Of a DNA stretch of 64,000 nt, positions 45,187 through 54,079 are shown piece after piece; the first letter of the stretch is position 1; each line of letters begins with the position of its first letter. Source of the stretch: Neobacillus ginsengisoli. Its GTDB lineage: Bacteria > Bacillota > Bacilli > Bacillales_B > DSM-18226. A program made the translations under genes and the position numbers. The stretch lies in contig NZ_JAUSTW010000001.1 in the NCBI RefSeq assembly GCF_030813055.1, positions 124,001 to 188,000 of the forward strand, in the 5' to 3' direction. Below the pieces are notes generated by a model, which saw only the letters and a program-made list of their open reading frames with translations, did no database searches and was not told the origin of the DNA.

Positions 45187-47544
45187 ATGCAAGCAAGAGC
45201 CTTAAAGGTATTAGAATTTACGAAAGTGAAGGAGAAGCTGTTAGAGCATGCTGCATCCTCACTTGGAATAGAAAAAATAAAACATTTAATCCCTGCAACA
45301 AATTTTGATGAAGTAGTAAAGCTCCAAGCAGAAACAGATGAGGCAGTAACTGTTTTGCGGATAAAAGGGAATGTTCCGCTATCAGGTATTTATGATATCC
45401 GTGCCCATATAAAACGATCGGTCATTGGCGGTGTGCTCAGTCCGTTCGAGTTGGTTCAAATTGCCAGTACCATCCATGTAAGCCGTCAAATGAAACGATT
45501 TATTGAAGATTTAGCGGATGAGAGAACGGACATTCCAATTTTATTAGAACAGGTAGAACAAATAATCCCGCTTACCAATCTGGAGCAGTCAATAAAATAT
45601 GCGATCGATGAGAGCGGCGAGGTCCTTGATGGTGCAAGTGAGCTGTTGCGCTCATTAAGGCATCACCTCAGGTCGAATGAAGCGAGAGTCCGTGAAAAAT
45701 TAGAGAGCATGATTCGCTCATCAAGTGCGCAAAAAATGTTATCGGACGCGATCGTTACGATTCGAAATGACCGCTTTGTTATTCCTGTAAAACAGGAATA
45801 CCGCGGCCATTACGGCGGCATCATTCATGACCAAAGTTCTTCAGGGCAAACCCTATTTATTGAGCCGCAGGCAATTGTTCAATTAAATAACCAGCTGCAG
45901 GATATTCGCGTAAAAGAACAGCTTGAGATTGAGCGCATCTTGACTGAGCTGTCGGCGAATGTGGCTGAACATGATTCCGAATTGCAAACAATCGTCGCCT
46001 GCTTAGCAAATTTAGATTTTATTTTTGCAAAAGCAAGATTCAGCCGTAGTATTAAAGCATCAATGCCGAGAATGAATAATGAGGGACGGATCGCTCTTTA
46101 TAAAGCAAGACACCCATTAATTCCAATCGAAGAGGTAGTAGCAAACGATATTCTTCTCGGGAAGGATTATACGACGATTGTGATTACCGGCCCGAATACG
46201 GGCGGTAAAACGGTAACGTTAAAAACATTAGGCTTATGTTCTTTAATGGCACAGGCAGGTTTACAAGTACCTGCCCTTGACGGTTCGGAGCTCGCGGTAT
46301 TTGACTCTGTATTTGCCGATATTGGTGATGAGCAGTCGATTGAGCAGAGCCTTAGTACCTTCTCCTCCCATATGGTAAATATTGTTGAAATTTTAAATAA
46401 AGTAGATTTTAAAAGTCTTGTCTTGTTTGATGAGCTTGGTGCCGGCACTGACCCGCAGGAAGGTGCAGCGTTAGCTATTTCGATTTTGGATGAAGTGCAC
46501 AGCAAGGGAGCAAGGGTCATTGCAACAACGCATTATCCGGAATTAAAAGCTTACGGCTATAACCGTGAAGGAGTTCTAAACGCCAGTGTCGAATTCGATG
46601 TCGAGACATTAAGCCCAACCTATAAGCTGCTGCTTGGTGTTCCGGGACGAAGCAATGCTTTTGAAATATCGAAACGATTAGGGTTAAATGAAAGGGTCAT
46701 TGAAGCTGCCCGTTCGCATGTAAGTGAAGATACGAATAAAATCGATCAAATGATTGCATCCCTTGAACAAAGTAAACGGCAGGCAGAAATCGAACAAGTT
46801 GAGGCCCGTGATTACTTAAAGCAGGCGGAAAAGCTTCATCAGGATTTGCAAAAGCAAATGATTGATTTTTACGAAAACAAGGATTCCATGCTTGAAAATG
46901 CAGCTGAAAAGGCAGCAGAAATCGTTGAAGAGGCGAAAGCTGAGGCTGAAAAGGTAATTCGTGATCTCCGAAAAATGAGGACTGAGAAGCATGCCGAAAT
47001 TAAAGAACATGAATTAATTGATGCAAAAAGACGTCTGCAAGAAGCAGCACCGGAAATAAAGAAATCTGAGAAGCTAATAAATAAGAAAAATAAGAAGCAT
47101 ACCTTTATGCCCGGTGATGAAGTAAAAATTCTTACCTTTGACCAAAAAGGCATTCTCCTTGAAAAAGTATCCTCTGGTGAATGGCAGGTCCAGATTGGAA
47201 TTTTGAAAATGAAGGTTAAAGAGAAAGACATGGAATATATCAGCACTCCGAAACAAGTAGAAACAAAGCCGATGGCGATTGTGAAAGGCAGAGATTCATT
47301 CGTAAAATTGGAGCTGGATCTACGTGGGGAAAGATATGAAGATGCCCTTCTAAAAGTAGAAAAATATATTGATGACGCCCTGCTTTCAAGCTATCCCCGT
47401 GTATCGATTATTCATGGTAAAGGCACAGGGGCTCTAAGGCAGGGAGTTCAAGAATATTTAAGGAATCACCGTTCTGTTAAAAAAATTCGCTTTGGAGAAG
47501 CCGGTGAGGGTGGATCAGGCGTTACCGTAGTTGAGTTTAAATAA
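45187..47544 (+). CDS. mutS2: MutS2 ATPase/nuclease
   Basis: 785 residues. MutS-like protein with a C-terminal Smr domain; in recent work MutS2 rescues collided ribosomes and earlier it was linked to suppression of recombination. Core and lever region (1-310), ATPase with Walker [13 protein letters not shown] near residue 334, STFSSHM, Walker [19 protein letters not shown] and [11 protein letters not shown] coiled coil spans about 510-630, and the Smr domain (about 710-785) has [12 protein letters not shown] and [14 protein letters not shown]. No mismatch-recognition domain, which separates it from MutS. Ribosome site TAGGAGGGT. Confidence 0.96.
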   Translation: MQARALKVLEFTKVKEKLLEHAASSLGIEKIKHLIPATNFDEVVKLQAETDEAVTVLRIKGNVPLSGIYDIRAHIKRSVIGGVLSPFELVQIASTIHVSRQMKRFIEDLADERTDIPILLEQVEQIIPLTNLEQSIKYAIDESGEVLDGASELLRSLRHHLRSNEARVREKLESMIRSSSAQKMLSDAIVTIRNDRFVIPVKQEYRGHYGGIIHDQSSSGQTLFIEPQAIVQLNNQLQDIRVKEQLEIERILTELSANVAEHDSELQTIVACLANLDFIFAKARFSRSIKASMPRMNNEGRIALYKARHPLIPIEEVVANDILLGKDYTTIVITGPNTGGKTVTLKTLGLCSLMAQAGLQVPALDGSELAVFDSVFADIGDEQSIEQSLSTFSSHMVNIVEILNKVDFKSLVLFDELGAGTDPQEGAALAISILDEVHSKGARVIATTHYPELKAYGYNREGVLNASVEFDVETLSPTYKLLLGVPGRSNAFEISKRLGLNERVIEAARSHVSEDTNKIDQMIASLEQSKRQAEIEQVEARDYLKQAEKLHQDLQKQMIDFYENKDSMLENAAEKAAEIVEEAKAEAEKVIRDLRKMRTEKHAEIKEHELIDAKRRLQEAAPEIKKSEKLINKKNKKHTFMPGDEVKILTFDQKGILLEKVSSGEWQVQIGILKMKVKEKDMEYISTPKQVETKPMAIVKGRDSFVKLELDLRGERYEDALLKVEKYIDDALLSSYPRVSIIHGKGTGALRQGVQEYLRNHRSVKKIRFGEAGEGGSGVTVVEFK

Positions 47545-47563
47545 TGTACGGGGAGATTAGGGA

Positions 47564-47971
47564 ATGGACCAGTTTTGGGAGAACGAGTATATTCAAATTG
47601 CTGCCTATTATAGTGTTGTCATTTTATGTATGATTGTCTTTTTGGCAATTTTTGAAGTGGTAACTAAATATAAAAATTGGGAAGAAATCAAAAAAGGAAA
47701 CTTGGCCGTCGCAATGGCAACGGGAGGGAAAATATTTGGAATTGCGAATATTTTTCGCTATTCCATACAGCAGCATAATACATTGCTTACGATGATTAGC
47801 TGGGGGATTTTTGGATTTGTCCTCTTATTAGCCGGATATTTTATTTATGAATTTTTAACACCGAAATTCAAAATTGATGAAGAAATACAAAAGGATAATC
47901 GGGCAGTTGGATTAATTTCTATGGTCATTTCCATCGGTTTATCGTATGTGATTGGAGCAGGAATTTCATAA
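47564..47971 (+). CDS. yshE: DUF350 family membrane protein
   Basis: 135 residues, four hydrophobic segments (about 12-34, 47-66, 75-96, 112-134). The family pattern NWEEIKKGNLAVAMATGGKI and KFKIDEEIQKDNRAVGLISM is a duplicated motif of DUF350 (YshE/YjfL). No function known. Start ATG after GGGGAGATTAGGG. It is followed by a tiny membrane peptide gene. Confidence 0.88.
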   Translation: MDQFWENEYIQIAAYYSVVILCMIVFLAIFEVVTKYKNWEEIKKGNLAVAMATGGKIFGIANIFRYSIQQHNTLLTMISWGIFGFVLLLAGYFIYEFLTPKFKIDEEIQKDNRAVGLISMVISIGLSYVIGAGIS

Positions 47972-47984
47972 GGAGAGAAAAAAA

Positions 47985-48068
47985 GTGGAGACATTGGCTA
48001 AAGTACTTCTTGGATTATGCGGCTTGTTTTTGCTAATTGGTTTGGTATATATGGTGTTTTTTTCTTAA
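47985..48068 (+). CDS. 27-residue single-pass membrane peptide
   Basis: A GTG start with an excellent ribosome site (AAGGAGAG, spacing about 9) lies 13 bp after yshE. The product is 27 residues, almost wholly one membrane helix: a METLAK head, a hydrophobic core (VLLGLCGLFLLIGLVYMV), and an FFS tail. The terminator begins right after its stop, so it would be the last gene of the unit. I do not know a family for it. Spacing and composition argue for a real small gene. Confidence 0.6.
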   Translation: METLAKVLLGLCGLFLLIGLVYMVFFS

Positions 48069-48070
48069 TC

Positions 48071-48108
48071 AAAAACCATCGCTGTGTGTATTACAGCGGT
48101 GGTTTTTT
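48071..48108 (+). terminator. Terminator after yshE unit
   Basis: AAAAACCATCGCTG (48071-48084) pairs with CAGCGGTGGTTTTTT (48094-48108), with G-T wobble. Confidence 0.9.
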
Positions 48109-48210
48109 AATCCCTGTTTCTAATTGTCACATTGTTTAAAAAATAAGCCTATATTATAATAAGGAGTAGAAATTAGAATTTTTTTAAAATTTCTAAAAGG
48201 GGGGGTTAAA

Positions 48211-49914
48211 ATGTCTGAATTAAAACCATGGCTTCAGAATTACCCTGAAGAAATCCCAACCCAACTTGAATATTCACGAGAGCCTGTACAACAATACTTA
48301 GTCAATGCTGCAGAAAACTTTCCGGAAAAAATCGCGATTCATTTTATGGGAAAAGAAATCACCTATAAAAAACTTCATGAGGAGGCGCTTATCTTTGCCG
48401 GTTACCTGCAGAAAATAGGTATTTTCAAAGGGGACCGAGTGGCAATCATGCTCCCGAATACTCCACAGGCAGTAGTCAGCTATTATGCGGTATTAATGGC
48501 GGGAGGAATTGTCGTTCAAACAAATCCGCTATATACGGAGCGAGAACTGGAGTACCAAATGAAGGATTCCGGGGCAAAAGCAATTATCACCCTTGAAATC
48601 CTTTATCCTCGCGTTTCTAAAGTACTACCGCAAACAAATTTACAGAATATTATAGTAAGCTCCATCAAGGATTATTTACCTTTTCCTAAAAATTTGGTTT
48701 ATCCTTTTATCCAGAAAAAGCAATATGGACTTGTCGTCAAGGTAAAACATGAACGCAGCACACATATACTCTCAGAAATAATAAAAAATCAGCCGGAAAA
48801 ATTAATTATGCATGAAATAGATTTTGAGGAAGATTTGGCACTTTTGCAATATACAGGCGGTACTACTGGTTTTCCGAAAGGTGTTATGTTAACACATAAG
48901 AATCTGGTTTCGAATGCTGAGATGTGCCAGGCTTGGCTATATAAAAGTAGACCCGGTGAAGAATCGGTGCTGGGAATTCTCCCCTTTTTTCACGTCTACG
49001 GGATGACGACCGTACTGATATTATCCGTAATGCAGGCACAAAAAATGATTCTATTACCGAAATTCGATGTTGAAACAACCTTAAAAACGATTCAAAAACA
49101 AAGGCCTACCCTTTTTCCGGGTGCACCCACAATCTATATAGGATTATTGAACCACCCGGATTTGAAAAAATACGATCTCTCTTCAATTAAAGCCTGTATT
49201 AGTGGTTCCGCTGCGCTCCCGGTTGAAGTTCAGCAAAAATTTGAAGAAATAACCGGCGGGAAATTAGTGGAAGGATATGGCTTAACGGAGTCCTCTCCAG
49301 TAACACATTCCAATTTCTTATGGGACCGCCCAAGGATAAAAGGGAGTATTGGGGTTCCATATCCTGATACAGATGCAGCAATTTTCTCGTTAGATTCCGG
49401 TGAGCGCTTACCTGCCGGTGAAGTCGGTGAAATTGCCATAAAAGGACCGCAAGTGATGAAAGGCTATTGGAATCGCCCTGAGGACACAGCTCAAACACTT
49501 CGAGACGGATGGCTGTTAACAGGTGACCTCGGGTATATGGATGAGCAGGGATATTTTTATATAGTGGATCGTAAAAAAGATATGATTATCGCCGGCGGCT
49601 ATAATATCTATCCAAGAGAAATAGAAGAAGTTTTGTATGAACATCCGGATGTTCAGGAGGTAGTTGTTGCCGGTATACCCGATCCATATCGAGGAGAAAC
49701 CGTGAAAGCGTATGTTGTATTAAAAGAAGGAGCAACAGTTACCCAAGAGGAAATGAACCAATTTGCAAGAAAACATCTTGCTGCCTATAAAGCTCCGAGA
49801 ATTTATGAATTTAGAAAAGAATTACCAAAAACAGCAGTTGGAAAAATTTTACGCAGAACGCTTGTTGATGAAGAAAAGAAAAAAATAGAAGAAGATCGCC
49901 CTAAACATGCCTAA
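48211..49914 (+). CDS. lcfA: Long-chain fatty-acid-CoA ligase
   Basis: 567 residues. Activates long-chain fatty acids to acyl-CoA with ATP for beta-oxidation; peripheral to the membrane. Adenylate-forming motifs: P-loop LLQYTGGTTGFPKGVMLTHK near residue 212 (A3), VEGYGLTESSPVTHSN (A5), GWLLTGDLGYMDEQGYFYIV (A7), RKKDMIIAGGYNIYPREIEE (A8), and the catalytic Lys in PKTAVGKILRRTL (A10). Ribosome site AAAAGGGGGGG. A promoter-like TTGTCA (48124) with TATAAT near 48153 is upstream. I see no clear FadR box there. Confidence 0.95.
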   Translation: MSELKPWLQNYPEEIPTQLEYSREPVQQYLVNAAENFPEKIAIHFMGKEITYKKLHEEALIFAGYLQKIGIFKGDRVAIMLPNTPQAVVSYYAVLMAGGIVVQTNPLYTERELEYQMKDSGAKAIITLEILYPRVSKVLPQTNLQNIIVSSIKDYLPFPKNLVYPFIQKKQYGLVVKVKHERSTHILSEIIKNQPEKLIMHEIDFEEDLALLQYTGGTTGFPKGVMLTHKNLVSNAEMCQAWLYKSRPGEESVLGILPFFHVYGMTTVLILSVMQAQKMILLPKFDVETTLKTIQKQRPTLFPGAPTIYIGLLNHPDLKKYDLSSIKACISGSAALPVEVQQKFEEITGGKLVEGYGLTESSPVTHSNFLWDRPRIKGSIGVPYPDTDAAIFSLDSGERLPAGEVGEIAIKGPQVMKGYWNRPEDTAQTLRDGWLLTGDLGYMDEQGYFYIVDRKKDMIIAGGYNIYPREIEEVLYEHPDVQEVVVAGIPDPYRGETVKAYVVLKEGATVTQEEMNQFARKHLAAYKAPRIYEFRKELPKTAVGKILRRTLVDEEKKKIEEDRPKHA

Positions 49915-50004
49915 CTTTGTAAGGCCGTAGACTCGGCTTTTTATTTTTGAATATTTAAGCTTGTCTCTAAATGGGAATAGTATTAAAATGTGCATAAGTA
50001 TTTC

Positions 50005-50060
50005 TTGACAGAAATGCGTTCAAAAATTAATATAAAATTATGAATGACTATTCATTCATT
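50005..50060 (+). promoter_or_regulatory. fadR promoter with FadR box
   Basis: TTGACA (50005-50010) is perfect; TAATAT (50028-50033) is 17 bp away. At 50040-50059 the sequence ATGAATGACTATTCATTCAT forms a TGAATGA-TCATTCA dyad that matches the Bacillus FadR operator. It covers the expected start site, implying autorepression. Confidence 0.85.
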
Positions 50061-50106
50061 TTTATATTTAAATCGAATGAAGTTTTCTTCAAAGGGGGGA
50101 CACTTA

Positions 50107-50697
50107 GTGAATAAAAGTAAGCCGAAATACATGCAAATTATTGATGCGGCGGTCATAGCAATCGCTGAAAATGGTTACCACCAAGCCCAAGTTTCTAAAA
50201 TTGCCAAACAGGCCGGCGTGGCCGATGGAACCATCTATCTTTACTTTAAAAACAAAGAAGACATACTGATCTCCCTCTTTGAAGAAAAAATGGGGACTTT
50301 TGTTGAAAAAATTAATGAGAAAATAGCAGGAAAAGAGACGGCGGCAGAGAAGTTATTAATGTTGATCGAAACTCATTTTAGACTGCTTTCAGAAGACCAT
50401 CATCTTGCTATCGTGACCCAGCTCGAAATACGTCAATCTAATAAAGAGCTCCGTTTAAAGATAAATGATATTCTAAAAGGGTATTTATCAGTTATTGACC
50501 GTATTTTGATTGAAGGTAAAGAGACTGGAGAGTTTTCAAGCGATCTTGATGTACGCCTTGCTCGGCAAATGATTTTCGGTACGATCGATGAAACTGTAAC
50601 ATCCTGGGTAATGAATGAGGAAAGATATGATTTAAACGCACTTACCTTCTCGGTTCATCGTTTATTGATTAATGGATGTGGAAGCAGGGACAAGTAG
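50107..50697 (+). CDS. fadR: TetR-family fatty-acid degradation regulator FadR
   Basis: 196 residues. Represses beta-oxidation genes; long-chain acyl-CoA releases it (B. subtilis YsiA). N-terminal helix-turn-helix is very well kept (KYMQIIDAAVIAIAENGYHQ, QVSKIAKQAGVADGTIYLYF, KNKEDI). The C-terminal ligand domain has VTQLEIRQSNKELRLKIN and RLARQMIFGTIDETVTSWVM. GTG start at 50107 after AAAGGGGGGA; the frame extends upstream without support. Its own promoter carries a FadR box. fadB follows closely. Confidence 0.95.
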   Translation: MNKSKPKYMQIIDAAVIAIAENGYHQAQVSKIAKQAGVADGTIYLYFKNKEDILISLFEEKMGTFVEKINEKIAGKETAAEKLLMLIETHFRLLSEDHHLAIVTQLEIRQSNKELRLKINDILKGYLSVIDRILIEGKETGEFSSDLDVRLARQMIFGTIDETVTSWVMNEERYDLNALTFSVHRLLINGCGSRDK

Positions 50698-50721
50698 CAT
50701 TTTATGATAGGAGGAGTTAAT

Positions 50722-51495
50722 TTGGAATTTTTAAAATGGTCTCACCAAGACAACATTGCCACCATTACCATTTCGCGGCCGCCGGCTAATGCCCTTTCAA
50801 CAGGTTTAATAAGGGAATTGTCTATCGTGCTTGATGAAATTGAATCCAATCGTAATCTAAAAGTTATTGTTATTCATGGGGAAGGCCGCTTTTTCTCTGC
50901 GGGTGCCGATATTAAAGAATTTACTACGGTTGCTTCATCTGAAGACTTTTCAAAGCTTGGAAAATTTGGTCAGGATTTGTTTGATCGAATGGAAAAATTC
51001 CATATCCCAATTATTGCTGCTATTCATGGTGCTGCCTTAGGAGGCGGTCTTGAGCTGGCAATGGCCTGCCACATCCGTCTTGTAAGTGAAACCGCAAAGC
51101 TTGGCCTCCCTGAGCTGCAGCTTGGATTAATTCCCGGTTTTGCGGGCACACAGCGATTGCCAAAATACGTTGGAGTCTCAAGAGCGGCGGAAATGCTGTT
51201 TACTGCCGAGCCGATTACAGGAGTTGAAGCCGTTCAATACGGATTAGCCAACCATGCCTATCCCGAAAATGAAGTATTAAATCAGGCCTATATTCTTGCA
51301 GGAAAAATTGCCAAGAAAAGCCATGGCTCTTTACGTTCTGCTATTATATTATTAAACTATGCAAAGACTGAAGAGTTCTATGCAGGCTCAGACAAAGAGG
51401 CAAAATTATTTGGTGAAGTATTCATGTCAAATGACGGCAAAGAAGGCATTCAAGCCTTTATTGAAAAACGTGAACCTCATTTTAAAGGTGAGTAA
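50722..51495 (+). CDS. fadB: Enoyl-CoA hydratase
   Basis: 257 residues. Crotonase fold; hydrates trans-2-enoyl-CoA in beta-oxidation (B. subtilis YsiB/FadB). CoA-binding and oxyanion loops: GEGRFFSAGADIKEFT and AAIHGAALGGGLELAMACHI. The catalytic Glu pair region is LGLPELQLGLIPGFAGTQRL. The ATG at 50704 lies before the ribosome site AGGAGG (50709-50714), so the TTG at 50722 is the start. Part of fadR-fadB-etfB-etfA. Confidence 0.94.
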   Translation: MEFLKWSHQDNIATITISRPPANALSTGLIRELSIVLDEIESNRNLKVIVIHGEGRFFSAGADIKEFTTVASSEDFSKLGKFGQDLFDRMEKFHIPIIAAIHGAALGGGLELAMACHIRLVSETAKLGLPELQLGLIPGFAGTQRLPKYVGVSRAAEMLFTAEPITGVEAVQYGLANHAYPENEVLNQAYILAGKIAKKSHGSLRSAIILLNYAKTEEFYAGSDKEAKLFGEVFMSNDGKEGIQAFIEKREPHFKGE

Positions 51496-51605
51496 ATTTA
51501 CCAAAGTGGGTTCTCCATTTTTTGTAAATTTATATAAAATTTTTTCGAAAAAATTTTCTCAATCTTTCAAACTGAGCGAATGCTCGAAATTTTAGGAGGG
51601 AAACC

Positions 51606-52379
51606 ATGAACATTTTTGTGTTAATGAAAAGAACCTTTGATACTGAAGAAAAAATCACGATTTCCGGCGGGAAAATCAATGAGGATGGAGCAGAGTTTAT
51701 CATTAATCCTTATGATGAGTATGCCGTTGAAGAAGCTATCCAAGTCCGCGATGCCAATGGCGGAGAAGTAACTGTCATTTCCGTAGGCAATGAGGAAACT
51801 GAAAAGCAATTACGTACTGCGCTTGCAATGGGAGCTGACAAAGCTGTCCTTATTAATATTGAAGATGAAATTGAAATTGGCGATCAATTTACCACAGCAA
51901 AAATCCTCGCTGAATACTTAAAGGATAAAAATGCTGACTTGATTTTAGGTGGAAACGTTGCTATTGATGGCGGTTCCGGTCAAGTAGGTCCGCGTGTAGC
52001 TGAACTGCTTAATATTCCTTACGTTACAACTATTACTAAGCTTGAAATCAATGGAACTAAGGCAACTGTAACCCGTGATGTTGAAGGGGACTCTGAAGTA
52101 ATTGAAACTAGCCTTCCATTGTTAGTGACTGCTCAACAAGGTTTAAATGAGCCACGCTACCCATCATTACCGGGAATTATGAAAGCGAAGAAGAAACCGC
52201 TAGATGAATTAGAATTGGATGATCTAGATCTTGAAGAAGAAGATGTAGAAGCAAAAACAAAAACAATTGAAATTTATTTGCCGCCTAAAAAAGAAGCCGG
52301 AAAGGTTCTCGCAGGCGATCTTTCTGATCAGGTAAAAGAACTTGTTCAACTTCTTCATACTGAAGCAAAAGTAATTTAA
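51606..52379 (+). CDS. etfB: Electron transfer flavoprotein beta subunit
   Basis: 257 residues. With EtfA it takes electrons from acyl-CoA dehydrogenases to the respiratory chain. Start NIFVLMKRTFDTEEKI. AMP-binding region: NPYDEYAVEEAIQVRDANGG and GNVAIDGGSGQVGPRVAELL. The signature near the C terminus is TRDVEGDSEVIETSLPLLVT with LPGIMKAKKKPLDEL. Ribosome site TAGGAGGGA. etfA follows 39 bp later. Confidence 0.96.
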   Translation: MNIFVLMKRTFDTEEKITISGGKINEDGAEFIINPYDEYAVEEAIQVRDANGGEVTVISVGNEETEKQLRTALAMGADKAVLINIEDEIEIGDQFTTAKILAEYLKDKNADLILGGNVAIDGGSGQVGPRVAELLNIPYVTTITKLEINGTKATVTRDVEGDSEVIETSLPLLVTAQQGLNEPRYPSLPGIMKAKKKPLDELELDDLDLEEEDVEAKTKTIEIYLPPKKEAGKVLAGDLSDQVKELVQLLHTEAKVI

Positions 52380-52418
52380 TCGGTTTTTTTACAAAAAAGT
52401 TTGCAGGAGGTAAAGGGA

Positions 52419-53396
52419 ATGTCTAGAAAAGTATTGGTATTAGGAGAAGTCCGTGAAGGATCATTACGTAACGTTTCTTTCGAAGCAATTGCTGCAGGAA
52501 AAACAGTTGCAGAGGGCGGGGAAGTTGTAGGAGTTTTAGTTGGCCAAACTGTAAGCGCTTTAGGTGCTGAATTAATCCAGTATGGCGCAGACCGTGTTGT
52601 GGTAGTTGAAGATGAAAAATTAACTCAATATACCTCTGACGGTTTTTCTCAAGCGCTTTTAGCTGTAATTGATCAGGAAAATCCGGAGGGCTTAGTTTTA
52701 GGGCACACAGCACTTGGTAAAGATTTATCACCTAGAATTGCCGGAAAACTTTCATCCGGTCTGATTTCAGATGCAACAGCTGTTGAATCAGCAGGCGGAA
52801 ATATCGTTTTCACAAGACCTATCTATTCCGGAAAAGCATTTGAAAAGAAAATTGTAACGGACGGTTTAATTTTTGCAACCGTACGTCCTAACAATATTGC
52901 TCCACTTCAAAAAGATGAAAGCAAAACGGGTGAGGTGACATCCCTTTCAGTGGAAATTAAAGACCTGCGTGCCATCATTAAAGAGGTTGTTCGTAAAGCT
53001 AGCGAAGGCGTAGACCTTAGTGAAGCAAAAGTGGTAATCTCGGGCGGCCGCGGTGTAAAAAGTGCTGAAGGATTTGAGCCGTTAAAAGAATTGGCACAAG
53101 TATTGGGAGGAGCAGTCGGAGCTTCACGCGGTGCATGTGACGCTGATTATTGTGATTACTCGCTGCAAATCGGCCAAACCGGAAAGGTAGTAACACCTGA
53201 CCTATACATTGCCTGCGGAATCTCCGGTGCGATTCAGCATTTAGCGGGGATGTCAAATTCTAAAGTCATTGTAGCAATCAATAAAGACCCTGAAGCAAAC
53301 ATCTTTAAAGTAGCTGACTATGGAATTGTCGGCGACTTATTTGAAGTAGTACCATTGTTAACTGAAGAGTTTAAAAAACTTAAAGTTCACTCATAA
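52419..53396 (+). CDS. etfA: Electron transfer flavoprotein alpha subunit
   Basis: 325 residues. Carries most of the FAD site. N-terminal domain with VLGEVREGSLRNVSFEAI and GHTALGKDLSPRIAGKL; C-terminal FAD domain with SGGRGVKSAEGFEPLKELA, GAVGASRGACDADYCDY, QIGQTGKVVTPDLYIACGIS and GAIQHLAGMSNSKVIVAINK. ATG 52419 after GCAGGAGGTAAAGGG; an in-frame upstream start at 52401 precedes the ribosome site. A terminator follows, closing the fad/etf unit. Confidence 0.96.
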   Translation: MSRKVLVLGEVREGSLRNVSFEAIAAGKTVAEGGEVVGVLVGQTVSALGAELIQYGADRVVVVEDEKLTQYTSDGFSQALLAVIDQENPEGLVLGHTALGKDLSPRIAGKLSSGLISDATAVESAGGNIVFTRPIYSGKAFEKKIVTDGLIFATVRPNNIAPLQKDESKTGEVTSLSVEIKDLRAIIKEVVRKASEGVDLSEAKVVISGGRGVKSAEGFEPLKELAQVLGGAVGASRGACDADYCDYSLQIGQTGKVVTPDLYIACGISGAIQHLAGMSNSKVIVAINKDPEANIFKVADYGIVGDLFEVVPLLTEEFKKLKVHS

Positions 53397-53412
53397 TAAG
53401 AAGAGCTAAAAG

Positions 53413-53443
53413 AAAACGAGCGGTGGAAAATCCGCTCGTTTTT
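53413..53443 (+). terminator. Terminator after etfA
   Basis: AAAACGAGCGG (53413-53423) pairs with CCGCTCGTTTTT (53432-53443). Confidence 0.92.
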
Positions 53444-53619
53444 ATTAGCTTCCGATTAGTGGTAACTCCGGCTTTAACATCTCGATTTTCCCAACAATCA
53501 AGGAGAATACTTGCGTGTTTTTCGGGAAAATTACATGCGAAACAAATTATTAGCATGATTTTACAATGGGTGATATACTTTCGTTAGTATTTCAGTATTA
53601 ATTAGGAGGGTATTTCAAA

Positions 53620-53934
53620 ATGGCTATTTCTCATGTAACAGATCAAAATTTCTCTGCTGAAACAGGTTCAGGCCTTGTACTTGCAGATTTCTGGGCACCA
53701 TGGTGCGGACCTTGTAAAATGATAGCTCCCGTTCTTGATGAACTTGATTCAGAAATGGGAGATAAAGTTAAAATTGTTAAGCTGGATGTAGACGAGAACC
53801 AAGAAACCGCTGCAAAATACGGTGTCATGAGTATCCCCACATTATTAGTTTTTAAAAATGGTGAAGTCGTTGATAAAGTTGTCGGCTTTCAGCCAAAAGA
53901 AGCTTTAGCAGGTGTTTTAGAAAAACACGTGTAA
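53620..53934 (+). CDS. trxA: Thioredoxin
   Basis: 104 residues. General cytosolic disulfide reductant. Active site WCGPC with Cys29 and Cys32; [20 protein letters not shown], the buried Asp22, [17 protein letters not shown] and the cis-proline in [12 protein letters not shown]. Ribosome site TAGGAGGGT. A -10-like TATACT (53574-53579) precedes it. Single gene with own terminator. Position between etfA and uvrC as in B. subtilis. Confidence 0.98.
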   Translation: MAISHVTDQNFSAETGSGLVLADFWAPWCGPCKMIAPVLDELDSEMGDKVKIVKLDVDENQETAAKYGVMSIPTLLVFKNGEVVDKVVGFQPKEALAGVLEKHV

Positions 53935-53950
53935 TTGATAGAGTGAATTC

Positions 53951-53988
53951 AAACCTTAGCTTGGAACTTTCCTGCTAAGGTTTTTATT
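53951..53988 (+). terminator. Terminator after trxA
   Basis: AAACCTTAGC (53951-53960) pairs with GCTAAGGTTTT (53974-53984). Confidence 0.88.
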
Positions 53989-54079
53989 TTCCAAAAGAGA
54001 GTACTTTTCTTTCCGACTCGTTTGTTTTAAAATTTTTAAAGATAAACATAAAAAACTTGGACGGAGTGGGTTGGCCGGA

